Shown: positions 1 to 9,194 of the stretch, one piece after another
How the letters are laid out: each line of letters opens with the position of its first letter
Position numbering within the stretch: the first letter of the stretch is position 1
From: Sphingomonas albertensis
GTDB lineage: Bacteria > Pseudomonadota > Alphaproteobacteria > Sphingomonadales > Sphingomonadaceae
Assembly (NCBI RefSeq): GCF_014358075.1
Contig: NZ_JACONT010000012.1
Span: 1 to 64,000 of the forward strand
Direction: 5' to 3'
Length of the DNA: 64,000 nt
Notes under the pieces: generated by a model
Told to the model about the DNA's origin: nothing
The model's database searches: none
The model's input: the letters and a program-made list of their open reading frames with translations, nothing else
Translations under genes and position numbers: made by a program

Positions 1-13
1 TCTCCAAACGTAA

Positions 14-51
14 CACAACCGCCCAGGGCATCCTGAGGCGGTTTTTTTGTG
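14..51 (+). terminator. Rho-independent terminator of a gene left of the window
   Basis: A 7-bp stem (AACCGCC at 17-23 pairing with GGCGGTT at 37-43) is followed directly by a run of seven T. The T-run lies on the plus strand, so it ends a plus-strand transcript whose gene is outside the window. No gene end can be recognised in the first 13 bases. Confidence 0.75.
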
Positions 52-219
52 TCTTTTCGGTGGGTTATGCCGTCTCGGAGGCGTCGCGAGCGTGCCAGCG
101 AATGTTTTTGAGTGCCAGGACGTCGATTTACAACTGGGGGTATTCTTCGGGGCGAGATGCCTGCCTCGGCCGAAGACATCTCCGTGACTCTGAAAGACCT
201 CGAAGTGGGCTACACCACC

Positions 220-514
220 AAACGTGCCGAGCGCCGCCGTCTACTGCGCAACCAAATACGCGGTTTGGGCGATCACGGAGGGGTTGCGCCAGGAGCATGA
301 CGACATCCGCACGACGATCATCTCGCCGGGGGTCGTGGCGACCGAATTGGGCAACGACATCACTGACTCTGATATCGCCTCGGCGCTGAGCACGTGGCGG
401 CAGAAGTCCCTGACCCCGTACGCGATCGCGCGAGCGATCCGCTACGCAGTGGAGCAGCCCGAAGGGGTGGACGTCAACGAGGTCATTGTCCGCCTGACGG
501 CAGCAGGCATGTAG
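220..514 (+). pseudogene. 3' remnant of a short-chain dehydrogenase/reductase (SDR)
   Basis: From about position 224 the plus strand encodes the C-terminal 96 residues of a classical SDR. It carries the catalytic YxxxK motif (YCATK) at its very beginning, then the EGLRQE helix and a typical SPGVVATEL segment, and ends NEVIVRLTAAGM. The N-terminal Rossmann half with TGxxxGIG and the catalytic Ser is absent: the same frame has a stop at 191 and nothing SDR-like upstream in any frame. The GTG at 224 is only a chance start inside the old gene. A full protein would be about 245 residues, so this is a 5'-truncated remnant. It belongs to a run of three damaged genes in the first 2 kb. Confidence 0.8.
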
Positions 515-737
515 GCGAGGTTGCGAAACTTTGTCCGGGCGGACTTCGAGTCTGCCCGTACTGGGTGTCGAGGTGAACGGACGTTCTCCATCGAGTCGAA
601 CGAAAGAAGCCATGAATGTCCGCGATTGTGTTGTTGGAGATGCCTGATATCGATGTGAACGCCAGCGATCATCATCGATCAGTATGTCTATTCATATGGT
701 CGGGAGGCGAGCGCTCCAGCGAGCAGATATCATCCCC
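515..737. other. Gap without recognisable gene
   Basis: About 220 bases between the SDR remnant and the 3' end of the kinase remnant. Short ORFs here have no recognisable protein character, and no terminator or clear promoter was seen. Confidence 0.5.
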
Positions 738-1284
738 TCAGGCCCCTAGGCGTTCCGGTTTTACCTTGAGCGTGACCACGACGCCCTCTTCGGCCCAGTC
801 ATAGTCTATCGAGCCGCGTAAATGTCCCGTCACGCTGCGTTCGACGAGCATGCTGCCATAGCCTCCTGGGCCGGTCGGCTTGCGGACCTTGGAACCGCCA
901 CGTTCCGTCCATACGACGGTCACGGCTTCGTTGTACGCGGAGCAGGAAACGTCGAGCGTTCCCGTCCGCGCGCGGAAATCCACTTCACCTCATCATCGAT
1001 CATGATCCGAAAATCGATTTTGTACGGCCCGATCAGCGCGCGTGTTGCATTGAAGGCGGCGCGAACCCTGTCCCGATCGGCCGGGTGAATATGTGCGAAG
1101 AGATCCTCGAACTGGACGTTGATGCCGCGGGGGATACCCCAAAGATCATAGGCCTTGTCGTCCATCGCGAAGGCATCGGTGTCGACGTTCCACGACCAGA
1201 GCGTGACGCCGGCTGCCTCGATGGCCCGAACCAGATTCTTGGTTTCCCAGAGCAGGGGTTTTAGTCCTTCGGGGTGCTCGTCAT
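738..1284 (-). pseudogene. HWE-family sensor histidine kinase with internal deletion
   Basis: Two overlapping minus-strand frames make one broken gene. Upstream (about 1284-965) is a PAS domain, recognisable from LWSWNVDTDAF, YDLWGI and the FAHIHPADRDRVRAAF segment. Downstream (about 975-738), in another frame, is the end of an HWE-type HATPase domain: VVWTERGG, GYGSMLVERS, then the terminal beta strands. The part between them, with the phosphoacceptor His, HWE box and N-box (more than 100 residues in the family), is missing. The joint lies near 965-975. The best start is ATG at 1284, preceded by AGGAG, but it reads only seven codons to a stop. A one-base deletion just after it would explain the shift into the PAS frame. 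The product cannot be an active kinase. Confidence 0.75.
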
Positions 1285-1336
1285 TGAAACTCCTGTATCG
1301 GCCGGGCGCGCTGGACGGAGACTGGCAGCGGGGACG

Positions 1337-1373
1337 AGCGGACAGCGATAAGCGCGGCTATTCGCTGTCCGCT
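1337..1373. repeat. 12-bp perfect inverted repeat
   Basis: AGCGGACAGCGA at 1337-1348 is perfectly complementary to TCGCTGTCCGCT at 1362-1373, with a 13-nt spacer. It lies between the divergent kinase remnant and DUF2934 remnant. There is no T-run, so it is not an obvious terminator. It could be a regulator site or an RNA hairpin. Confidence 0.6.
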
Positions 1374-1557
1374 TATAGATGCCGGCATTCAAACGCCAAG
1401 TCGCGTTCGTCCCATCCGATGATCGTAAGCAGGCGACCGCGCCGACACTTGCACATGAGTCGACCGCCGACCTGCTGGATGCGCTTTCAACGAAGTCTAT
1501 CGCGGGGTAGGCTGCAACGGCATCTCTGACCCTGAAATCTTCGATCGGAGCAGTGTA

Positions 1558-2012
1558 ATGGCAGAGAGGTTGGTAGACGTGCTGGACCGCAATGGCGCGT
1601 CATTCATACGTACCCCGTCACGCTGGACGAGACGGGCGAGGCGGTCGGCGATGCGGATTATCAAGCCAAAGCCTTGCAGACCGCCGCGCACGGGCAGCTG
1701 GTCGCCGATGCGGAACTCGAAGGCTTGATCGCGCAAATGCATCAGAGCCGGGGCGGGCGTATGGAGCCCCTCGATGACAAGATCAGCTTGAGTTCCGAAA
1801 CGAAACTCGGCCTCGAACAGGCCGTGAGCGACCGGGCCTATGCGCTTTGGGACGAAGACGGTCAGCCGGAGGGGCGGGCGGACGAATATTGGCATCGCGC
1901 GCTCGATCAGCATCTTCGCGAGCGTGTCTATGTCCTTTGGCAGCAAGGGGGGAGTCGCGAAGGCGGGGCCGGCGAAGATTGGGATCGGACTCGCGAGTTC
2001 GAGGCGCGGTAG
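1558..2012 (+). pseudogene. DUF2934-repeat protein, frameshifted near the N-terminus
   Basis: The main frame (about 1593-2012) encodes two DUF2934-type repeats. Each reads RxYxLWxxxGxxEGxxxxxW: RAYALWDEDGQPEGRADEYW, then RVYVLWQQGG onward. The only convincing start is ATG 1558 with GGAG at 1547-1550, giving MAERLVDVLDRNG. That frame must shift by one base near 1597-1599 to join VIHTYPVTLDETGE. A single-base deletion in an alanine codon within GGCGCGTC explains this, and the restored protein would be about 151 residues. The function of DUF2934 is unknown. The change may be a real mutation or a sequencing error in a GC-rich run. Confidence 0.7.
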
Positions 2013-2112
2013 CGCTTGCCCACACGGCCGATCTTGTAGCGGCACGCCTGCGCGGGCGAAACGCGATGGCGCTCGACCTCGCGCTGCGAGCACCGGGGCT
2101 AAGCCCACCGTA

Positions 2113-3837
2113 TCAGCGTGATTTCTCTGCCGCGATCCACTTCATCATCTCGGCTTCCATCGCTGGCAGGGGGACCGAGCCCATGTTGAGCAGGGCGTCG
2201 TGAAAGCGGCGCTGGTCGAAGCGGTCGCCCAATTCCGCCTCCGCTTTTGCACGCAGCGCGCGCATCTTCATCTCCCCGAGCTTGTAGGCCAGCGCCTGGC
2301 CCGGCCAGCTGATGTATCGGTCGACTTCGATCTCGACGTCGAGCTTCGCGAGTGCCGTATGTCCGGCGAGGTAGTCGATCGCCTGCTGCCGGCTCCATCC
2401 CATCGAATGGATGCCGGTGTCGATGACGAGGCGCGGGGCGCGCCACATCTCGAAGGTCTCACGACCGAATTCCTCATACGGCGTGCGGTACATGCCGAGC
2501 TTGGTGCCGAGCCATTCCGAATAGAGCCCCCAACCTTCGCCATAACCCGAGAAGTATGTCTGGCGGCGGAAGGCGGGGCGGCTGGGGGCTTCCAACGCCA
2601 TTGCGGCTTGATGGCTGTGACCGGGGACGCATTCGTGCAGCGTCAGCGCAACGATGTTGTAGAGCGGGCGTGACTTCAGGTCGTAGGTATTCATGAGGCA
2701 TGCGCCGAGCCCACCGCGACCCGAGGTGTAGACCGGCGCGATCGCGTCGGGCACCGGCTGGATGGTGAAGCGGTAACGGGGAAGAGTGGTGAAGACATCC
2801 TTCAGCCGACCGTCCATCCGCTTCGCCACATAGGCCGAGAAGCCGAGCAGCTCGTCGGGGGTTCGGGCGTAGAATTGCGGGTCGCTGCGCAGGAACGCGA
2901 GGAAGTCGGCGAAGCTGCCCTTGAAGCCGGTGGTGGCGATCGTCGCCTTCATGTCGGCGTCGATGCGCGAAACTTCCTTGAGGCCGATCTGATGGATCGC
3001 TTCCGGTGTGAGATCGAGGGTCGTGTATTCGCGGATCTGGCTTTTGTAGAACGTCTCGCCGTCGGGCAGTGCGGCGGCGCTGACCGTCGTGCGCGTTTTG
3101 GGCAGGTAGGTGCCGCGGTAGAAGACGAGGAGCTTCGCATAGGCAGGGGCCGCGGCGGTATCGATCGCAGCCAGTCCCTCGGCGCGCAGCGACGCCTGCT
3201 GGCTTGCCGGGATCGAAGCGGGCATCGTCTTGAACGGTTCGGCGAGCGGGTTGTCGGCGCCCGGCTTGGTGAAGGCGGCAATGGTCGCATCGCGCCCGGC
3301 GAGCGACACGCGTGGCGGCGTGAAGCCGCGCTTCAGTCCGGCGCGCATGTTGGCGATGTTCTGGTCGAACCAGCGCGGCACGTCCTTGAGCCGGCCGATG
3401 TAGCGGCGATAGTCGTCGGCGGTCTCGAGCGGGGCATAGGGCTTCACTTCGCCCCAGAAGTAGGAATCGCTGTTGAGCGGCGCCTCGTAGGTGCGGAAGT
3501 CGATGTTCGCGACTTTCCCGCGGAGCGATTCCTCGAGGACAGCGGCATTCAATCGTTCTTCGGGCGAAAGTTGCGCTGCGGGAATACGCGCGATGCGGTC
3601 GAGAACTGTGCTCCAGTAGGTGCGCCGACGCGCCCAGTCAGCGGGGGCGACGGCGGGGAAATGATCATCGGACTTGCTGCGCAAGCCGTCCGTAATCTGC
3701 GCGAACTCCTTCTGTCGCCATTCCCATTCGGCGTCGTAGATCGCCTTGAGCTGCGCATCAGCCGAGCTCGGCTGGGCCCACGCCGTTGCTGGAGCAAGTG
3801 CGAGAAGCACCGTCGCCGCGACATATTTAAATCTCAT
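2113..3837 (-). CDS. DUF885 family protein, metallopeptidase-like, exported
   Basis: A 574-residue protein of the DUF885 family. Residues 1-22 form a Sec signal peptide ending in AWAQ, so the protein is periplasmic or further out. The zinc-peptidase-like motif HECVPGH lies at about residues 401-407. The family is related to thermolysin/M32-like peptidases, and many members are annotated as such without a known substrate. Length matches the family. The start at 3837 is preceded by GGGGA. It is separated from its neighbours by about 100 and 240 bases and appears to be a single-gene unit. Peptidase activity is inferred from the motif only. Confidence 0.88.
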   Translation of the reverse strand: MRFKYVAATVLLALAPATAWAQPSSADAQLKAIYDAEWEWRQKEFAQITDGLRSKSDDHFPAVAPADWARRRTYWSTVLDRIARIPAAQLSPEERLNAAVLEESLRGKVANIDFRTYEAPLNSDSYFWGEVKPYAPLETADDYRRYIGRLKDVPRWFDQNIANMRAGLKRGFTPPRVSLAGRDATIAAFTKPGADNPLAEPFKTMPASIPASQQASLRAEGLAAIDTAAAPAYAKLLVFYRGTYLPKTRTTVSAAALPDGETFYKSQIREYTTLDLTPEAIHQIGLKEVSRIDADMKATIATTGFKGSFADFLAFLRSDPQFYARTPDELLGFSAYVAKRMDGRLKDVFTTLPRYRFTIQPVPDAIAPVYTSGRGGLGACLMNTYDLKSRPLYNIVALTLHECVPGHSHQAAMALEAPSRPAFRRQTYFSGYGEGWGLYSEWLGTKLGMYRTPYEEFGRETFEMWRAPRLVIDTGIHSMGWSRQQAIDYLAGHTALAKLDVEIEVDRYISWPGQALAYKLGEMKMRALRAKAEAELGDRFDQRRFHDALLNMGSVPLPAMEAEMMKWIAAEKSR

Positions 3838-4077
3838 CGTGTCCCCATTTCCCGCTTGGTGCGGCAGTCGTATCTGCCTCGGTCGGCAAGGGGAAGCGCG
3901 CTGGCTTCGCTTTGGTCGGCCGCGTGAATTCGACCGTGTCGTGTCCTCGTTGCCGCATCCTGGCGGCTGTGGATGAAAGAACGGCTGAAGTTAGGAAGCG
4001 TCTAGGACGCTCGCGAATGTCCACAACCGGATCGGAAAGGCGCGGTAGGAACGGGCTGTTTCCGCCGCGAATGCAGC

Positions 4078-5406
4078 TTACACCGGTAAGCGGTAGGGCT
4101 CGCGGTAGCGAGGCGTAATGAGTGCGTTGGCCTCGGCATCGCCCTTGAACTGTCCAGCCGCAGCATCCCATTCGACCTTCCGGCCAGTGCGCCAGGCAAC
4201 GTTGCCCATTTGACAGACGATGGCGGTGTTGGCCGCTGACTCGATCGGGCAGGCGGGGGTACGAGCACGATCCTTTACGCAGGCGATAAAGTCCGCGGTG
4301 TGCCGATCGAGCCCGTCGTCCTTGGCCTGGGTCACCGGAATTTCACGGGTCAGGGCCCTGCCGTCACGCATCTCGGGCGAGACCCACCATTTGCTGCGGT
4401 CTACAACCAAGGTGCCCAGCTCGCCCACGAAGGCCACGCCATGATCGTGGCCGCCGAACGGACCGCGGCTGATGCCGACCGCATGCTCCCATTCCACCGA
4501 ATAGTCGCCAAAGTCGAAAAGGGCGGTCTGGGTGTCGGGGGTCTCCATAGCCGAGTCCGGATAGCCGTACGCTCCGCCTAGCGAACTGACCGAATTGGGT
4601 ACCTGCGCCCTCATCCCCAGCAGCGCGATGTCCATCAGGTGGACGCCCCAGTCGGTCATCAGGCCACCTGCATAGTCCCAGTACCAGCGCCAGCTGAAGT
4701 GGAAGCGGTTAGGGTTGAAGGCGCGCTGCTGCGCCGGGCCCAGCCAGCGGTCGTAATCGACCCCCGGCGGCGGCGCCTGGTCGGGCTTCGGCGCAACGCG
4801 CGTCATCCATCCCATATAGGCCCAGGCCTTGACCTTCCGCACCCGGCCGATGCCACCCGAATGGACATGGGCGATCGCATCTGCCCAATGCTGGTTGCTG
4901 CGCTGCCATTGGCCGACCTGAACGACGCGGTTGTAGCGTTGTTTGGCGGCGACCATCGCGCGGCATTCAGCGATGGAATTGCCGAGCGGCTTTTCACAAT
5001 AGACATCCTTCCCCGCGGACATCGCATCGACGAGTTGGAGCGCGTGCCAGTGATCGGGGGTGGCGATGATGACCGCATCGACCGATTTGTCGTCGAGCAT
5101 CCGGCGGTAGTCGCCGTAGAGGCGCGGCGCGCGACCCGATGATTTCTTCAGCTCTGCGCCGCGCTTGGCGAGGACCTTGGCATCGACGTCGCACAGTGCG
5201 ACCGGCGTGACATCGGCACCCTTGCACATCGCGGTGAGGTCCGCCCATCCCATGCCTTTGCAACCGATCAGCCCCACCTGGACCTTGTCGTTGGCCGATC
5301 CGCGGCGGCGGGTCTGGGCGAAGGCTTCTTTCAAGGGAACTGCGCTGGCAGCCGAGGCGGCGAGGCCGCCGACCAAGAGAGCTCGGCGATCGAGGCTGTC
5401 GGTCAT
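4078..5406 (-). CDS. Gfo/Idh/MocA family oxidoreductase with export signal
   Basis: A 442-residue NAD(P)-dependent sugar oxidoreductase-type protein. The N-terminus (DRRALLVGG, then a hydrophobic stretch ending AFAQ near residue 31) resembles a twin-arginine signal, as in many members of this family that fold with bound cofactor before export. The Rossmann nucleotide loop is GCKGMG at about residues 48-53, and the family motif EKPLGN follows in the domain. Substrates are usually sugars or sugar derivatives; this one is unknown. GGGGGA precedes the ATG at 5406. The gene is divergent from the serine hydrolase at 5531, with a 124-bp shared promoter region. Confidence 0.88.
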   Translation of the reverse strand: MTDSLDRRALLVGGLAASAASAVPLKEAFAQTRRRGSANDKVQVGLIGCKGMGWADLTAMCKGADVTPVALCDVDAKVLAKRGAELKKSSGRAPRLYGDYRRMLDDKSVDAVIIATPDHWHALQLVDAMSAGKDVYCEKPLGNSIAECRAMVAAKQRYNRVVQVGQWQRSNQHWADAIAHVHSGGIGRVRKVKAWAYMGWMTRVAPKPDQAPPPGVDYDRWLGPAQQRAFNPNRFHFSWRWYWDYAGGLMTDWGVHLMDIALLGMRAQVPNSVSSLGGAYGYPDSAMETPDTQTALFDFGDYSVEWEHAVGISRGPFGGHDHGVAFVGELGTLVVDRSKWWVSPEMRDGRALTREIPVTQAKDDGLDRHTADFIACVKDRARTPACPIESAANTAIVCQMGNVAWRTGRKVEWDAAAGQFKGDAEANALITPRYREPYRLPV

Positions 5407-5530
5407 TTTGATCCCCCCTGATTATCGTTGCAACATTGGTAGCGCCAAATCGTCGGGCCGCAAGGCCGCAGGGCGCGCGCTGGCGGACCGTCGAAGCTTG
5501 CGGGGTTGTAAGGCAATCCTGAGGAGCGAC

Positions 5531-6592
5531 ATGGTGACGATGCGGTTTATCGTTTCTCTGCTCATCCTCCTTACCGGCTGCGAGGGACCGACCCCGTCAG
5601 CAGGTGCGACTATCCCAGGCGTGGTCGCCGGATCGGACACGCGGGGACTCGATGCCGCATCCATGCGCGACATGCAGGCACGAGCCTCAGCGCTGCCGCG
5701 GCTTCGTTCGCTCCTCGTCCTTCGAGACGGACAGACGCTGACAGCGCAGGTGTTCAACGGCGGTCCCCCGCTGGATCGACCGGTCAACATCAAGTCGGCA
5801 TCGAAGTCGGTCATGTCGGCACTGATCGGCATCGCCATCCAACGCGGTGTCTTTGAGGGCGTCGACCAGCCGATCCTGCCGCTGCTCAGGCGTGACGCGC
5901 CCGCCGATCCCGACCCACGGCTAGCCAGGGTGACCATCGGCAACCTCCTGTCGATGCAGGCCGGACTCGAGCGCACCTCTGGCGAGAACTACGGTCGGTG
6001 GGTATCCAGCCCCAATTGGATACGGTTCGCGCTGGCTCGCCCCTTCGTCGCTCATCCCGGTACGGCAATGCTCTACTCGACTGGGTCCACCCACCTGCTC
6101 TCGGCGGCGCTCACACGCGCGACGGGACGGAGTACGCTCGCCAACGCGCGCGCATGGCTCGGCGAGCCGCTTGGAGTTACGATCCCGTCCTGGCCGGCGG
6201 ACCCGCAAGGGATCTATTTTGGCGGCAACGAGATGAGGCTCTCGCCGCGCGCACTTGCCCGGTTTGGCGAGCTCTATCGGCTAGGCGGCATCATCGATGG
6301 CCGGTGCATCCTCCCGGCCAAGTGGATCGAGCAGAGCTGGACACCGCGCGCCGTCTCGCCGTGGAGTGGGAAGGCGTATGGCTTCGGCTGGTTCCTGACC
6401 GAGATGAAGGGCCATCCGGTGCGGTTCGCCTGGGGCTATGGTGGCCAGATGGTCTACGTCATCCCCGATCTACGGATGACGGTCGTCATGACGTCGGATC
6501 CGAACGGCGCAAGGGACACGGGGCACATCGATGCGCTGCATGGCATCGTCGAGAACGCGGTCGTGCCTGCTGCCGAGCGGGGTGCGTCATGA
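5531..6592 (+). CDS. Serine hydrolase of the beta-lactamase/6-aminohexanoate-dimer hydrolase family, lipoprotein
   Basis: A 353-residue penicillin-binding-protein-fold hydrolase. The start at ATG 5531 is chosen because GAGGAG precedes it and it gives a lipoprotein signal with lipobox LLTGC, Cys at 17; longer in-frame starts give no signal. The active-site SxxK motif is SASK at residues 89-92. A Tyr motif YST near 182-184 and a WGYGG segment near the C-terminus stand where YxN and KTG lie in class C beta-lactamases. The family includes esterases, amidases and D-aminopeptidases, so antibiotic resistance should not be assumed. It is likely anchored in the periplasm-facing envelope. Confidence 0.85.
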   Translation: MVTMRFIVSLLILLTGCEGPTPSAGATIPGVVAGSDTRGLDAASMRDMQARASALPRLRSLLVLRDGQTLTAQVFNGGPPLDRPVNIKSASKSVMSALIGIAIQRGVFEGVDQPILPLLRRDAPADPDPRLARVTIGNLLSMQAGLERTSGENYGRWVSSPNWIRFALARPFVAHPGTAMLYSTGSTHLLSAALTRATGRSTLANARAWLGEPLGVTIPSWPADPQGIYFGGNEMRLSPRALARFGELYRLGGIIDGRCILPAKWIEQSWTPRAVSPWSGKAYGFGWFLTEMKGHPVRFAWGYGGQMVYVIPDLRMTVVMTSDPNGARDTGHIDALHGIVENAVVPAAERGAS

Positions 6593-6645
6593 GTTTTGCG
6601 TCGCTGCCATCCGCTGAAAGCGGGAACAGCACAGGGGAGGCGTGA

Positions 6646-7578
6646 TTAACTCGTCGGCATGGCCGAGTGAAAGACGCCCACGACCAGCAGCACGAGGACG
6701 AGGGATACCGCGCTCGACAGCGCGACAAGGATCGCCGCCGCCTTGCGGTTCGTGTCGAGAAGGGTCGCGAACAGGGTCACGTTGCTGGCGATCGGGAACA
6801 GGGCGACGAGCCCGACGATCACGCGGTCGCGTGGGCTCAATACACCGACGAAGGCCGCTTCGAGTGCGAGTGCTGCGCCGAGCAGTATCACGCCGGCGAC
6901 CTGCCTGACTGCGAGGATGCGCGTCATCAGTCTTGGCCGCCAGTCGTCGCGGCCGGTTTCGGCAAGGTTGAGGCCGATCACCGCCATGCCCAGGACCGAC
7001 ACCAACGTGCCGGCGATCGAGACGATAGGCGCTGCCGCTTCAGGCATCGTGACGCCGCCCCACTTTGCCAGGAGCGAGCCGATGACCACATAGACGAGTG
7101 GCACCCGCAACGCCTTGGTAGCGGCCTTGCGCGTACCTTCCTTGGTACGCGCGATGAGGAAATACCCGATCGTGTTGCCGTACAGCGCGCTGCCGATATA
7201 CGCACAGATCACCGTCGATACGCCGACCTCGCCGAACAAGGCCTGGCTGACGGGCACCCCGAAGAACGCAACGTTGAAGAACGAGAAGGATGCCGACAGC
7301 AGTTTGGGGTCGAAGTCGTCGCCGAGCCGCTTGGCCAACCGGTATGCCGGGATGCTCATCAGTGCCGAAACGACGAACATCAACGGTGGTATCACCATCA
7401 GTTGTTGCACGTCCGCGCCGAGCACCTTGTCGATGACCAGCAACGGGATGAGGCCGAAGACGAGTGCCTTCGAGCACAGCTTTGCCGCCCAGGGAACGCG
7501 GGAGCCGACAGCCCAGGCGAGCAGGATCACCCCGTAAAGCGGCAGGAGTGCCGCCGCGATGTTACCGATCGCGCTCAT
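6646..7578 (-). CDS. AEC-family (auxin efflux carrier type) permease
   Basis: A 310-residue integral membrane protein with about ten hydrophobic segments. It opens MSAIGNIAAALLPLYGV, typical of bacterial AEC transporters (malonate/malate carrier type). The start at 7578 is preferred over an upstream in-frame ATG, which would add 48 Arg-rich residues without a membrane segment. The ATG at 7578 overlaps the stop of the FAD-protein gene as ATGA, so the two are translationally coupled. The substrate is unknown. AEC proteins usually move organic acids or small aromatics, possibly connected to the flavoprotein's reaction. Confidence 0.85.
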   Translation of the reverse strand: MSAIGNIAAALLPLYGVILLAWAVGSRVPWAAKLCSKALVFGLIPLLVIDKVLGADVQQLMVIPPLMFVVSALMSIPAYRLAKRLGDDFDPKLLSASFSFFNVAFFGVPVSQALFGEVGVSTVICAYIGSALYGNTIGYFLIARTKEGTRKAATKALRVPLVYVVIGSLLAKWGGVTMPEAAAPIVSIAGTLVSVLGMAVIGLNLAETGRDDWRPRLMTRILAVRQVAGVILLGAALALEAAFVGVLSPRDRVIVGLVALFPIASNVTLFATLLDTNRKAAAILVALSSAVSLVLVLLVVGVFHSAMPTS

Positions 7579-9068
7579 TGCTGGCGCAGGATGTCGTCGA
7601 CCGCACGACCGGCGCATTCGACATTGAACCAGACCGCGTTGGTGTCGCGCAACTCGCCGTTCAGCAATTGGCCGAGCGCGTATAGCCGTGGTGCATCGCG
7701 CGTGGCGGATATGATCCGACACGTCGCCCGGTGCGCGATGGCCCCACCGACCGGGTGTGGTTGCAGCCAGTCATTCGCGAGCAGATCCTTGACCAGCGTC
7801 TCCTTCATCTCCTCCAGTGCCGTGGCCTGTCCGGTGGCGTTGACGACGATCGGTACGTCGAGCGTATCGCCATTCTCGAACCGGACCGTGAAGCCCGTAC
7901 CGGTCTCGCTGGCAACGGTTTCATCGATCCGGCCACGTACGCTGAGCAGTCCCCGCGTCATCGCATCCGCCAGGCGCCGCGCGTTCACCATCGGCGTGAC
8001 GAAGCGCGCCGCGGCGAAATGCGGTGCCAGCCAACGCCCGAACCGTTTCTGGTCGGCGGGGCGCAACAGGTTCCATATCGCCGTCGAATCGTGGCGCGTG
8101 GCGGTGAGGATGCGCTGGAACGGTTCGTCTCCGGACTCCGCGGCGGCGATATCGCGCAGCAAGGCAGCCTCGGCGTCCCCGTCGTAGCGATCCTCCGCCT
8201 GCCAATCGATCGCACGTCCCGCGGCGGTTTCGGCCTCCAGACGAAAGAGGCGGAACAGATCCGCCACCGAGAATGCGCTGCCCCGCTCGCGGATTAGGCG
8301 ATGGACATTTTCCAGCGTGAGGTGCTGGCGGTCATAGCCTGTCTCGGGCGCGGGGATTTCGACGCGTGGCAACATCCCCTCCTTCGATACAAGATGGATG
8401 TGGCCGCGGTGCCCATCGTCGAGCAGTGTCATGACCGCGTCGATGGCACTGAGGCCGCTGCCGAGGACGACGACGGACTGATCCCAGTCGATTTCCTGGG
8501 TCATGCGGTGGGCGGGGTAGGGGGAGTCGAAATAGCCGGGCGTACCGTTCAGATTGCCGAACCGATCCGGATCGGGCGTGCCGATCGTCAGAAGGACGAC
8601 GTTTGTGGCGATCGTCGACCCGTTTGCGAACCGAACCGTCGCCGCGGCGTGATCGCCCTCGATGGCGACTGCTTCCTCGCGGTGAACCTGGACATCAATG
8701 CCGGCGGTGCGCGCCTGCCGGAGCGCATTGTCGAGAACTTCCTGCATGTAGACGCGGTATTCGCGGCGTTGCGGGTATTCGACGCCATCGGGATCGAGCG
8801 GCGTGCCCGATGCCGCGCGCCGCGCCTCAAGCCAGGTTCTGAAATGACCGGGCTCGCGGTCGTAGAGCCCCATGAGACGGGATTCCGTGTTCAGAAGATG
8901 GCCGGGCTGCACCGTGCCGAACGCCAGTCCGCGCGCAAGTTCATCGTCACGCTCGACCAGATGGACCTTCCACCCGTCGCCTGGATCATAGCATAACCGG
9001 GTAACCGCCTCGGCGAACGCAGCGACGCCACAGGCGCCCATGCCGATAATAGTCAATGTTTTCGGCAT
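7575..9068 (-). CDS. FAD/NAD(P)-binding protein (HpyO/YdhS-like)
   Basis: A 497-residue flavoprotein. The start at 9068 (MPKTLTIIGMGACG) places the FAD-binding GxGxxG loop at residues 8-13, as usual for the family; the longer reading adds an unlike 18-residue tail. A second segment, LLNTESRLMGLYDREPGHFRTWL, matches the FAD-NAD(P)-binding family (PF13454 type), and VVLGSGLSAIDAV gives the NAD(P) loop. Relatives include a bacterial urate hydroxylase, but this gene has no purine-catabolic neighbours. It is coupled by ATGA to the AEC permease. The reaction is unknown. Confidence 0.82.
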   Translation of the reverse strand: MPKTLTIIGMGACGVAAFAEAVTRLCYDPGDGWKVHLVERDDELARGLAFGTVQPGHLLNTESRLMGLYDREPGHFRTWLEARRAASGTPLDPDGVEYPQRREYRVYMQEVLDNALRQARTAGIDVQVHREEAVAIEGDHAAATVRFANGSTIATNVVLLTIGTPDPDRFGNLNGTPGYFDSPYPAHRMTQEIDWDQSVVVLGSGLSAIDAVMTLLDDGHRGHIHLVSKEGMLPRVEIPAPETGYDRQHLTLENVHRLIRERGSAFSVADLFRLFRLEAETAAGRAIDWQAEDRYDGDAEAALLRDIAAAESGDEPFQRILTATRHDSTAIWNLLRPADQKRFGRWLAPHFAAARFVTPMVNARRLADAMTRGLLSVRGRIDETVASETGTGFTVRFENGDTLDVPIVVNATGQATALEEMKETLVKDLLANDWLQPHPVGGAIAHRATCRIISATRDAPRLYALGQLLNGELRDTNAVWFNVECAGRAVDDILRQQ

Positions 9069-9194
9069 GATATCCCGTTCGCTGAGGAACGGCGACAACG
9101 CGCGGGCGCTGTTTCGTGCCACGACGAACGTGAAAATTATGTCATTTTGATTCTGCGTCCAGTTCGACAGCCTTGGCCTGTTGCCGAGAGCGGG

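Noticed and set aside
530..560. T-arm-like sequence (GCGGA-CTTCGAG-TCTGC) suggesting a tRNA
   Set aside because: The invariant G before TTC is a C here, and no acceptor, D or anticodon arm can be built around it.
1497..2108. 203-codon minus-strand frame opposite the DUF2934 gene
   Set aside because: The plus strand shows two clear DUF2934 repeats; the minus-strand translation has no recognisable features.
5531..6592. True beta-lactamase resistance gene
   Set aside because: The SxxK motif fits, but YxN is altered and the lipoprotein resembles esterase/oligomer hydrolase relatives; no ampR-type regulator is nearby.
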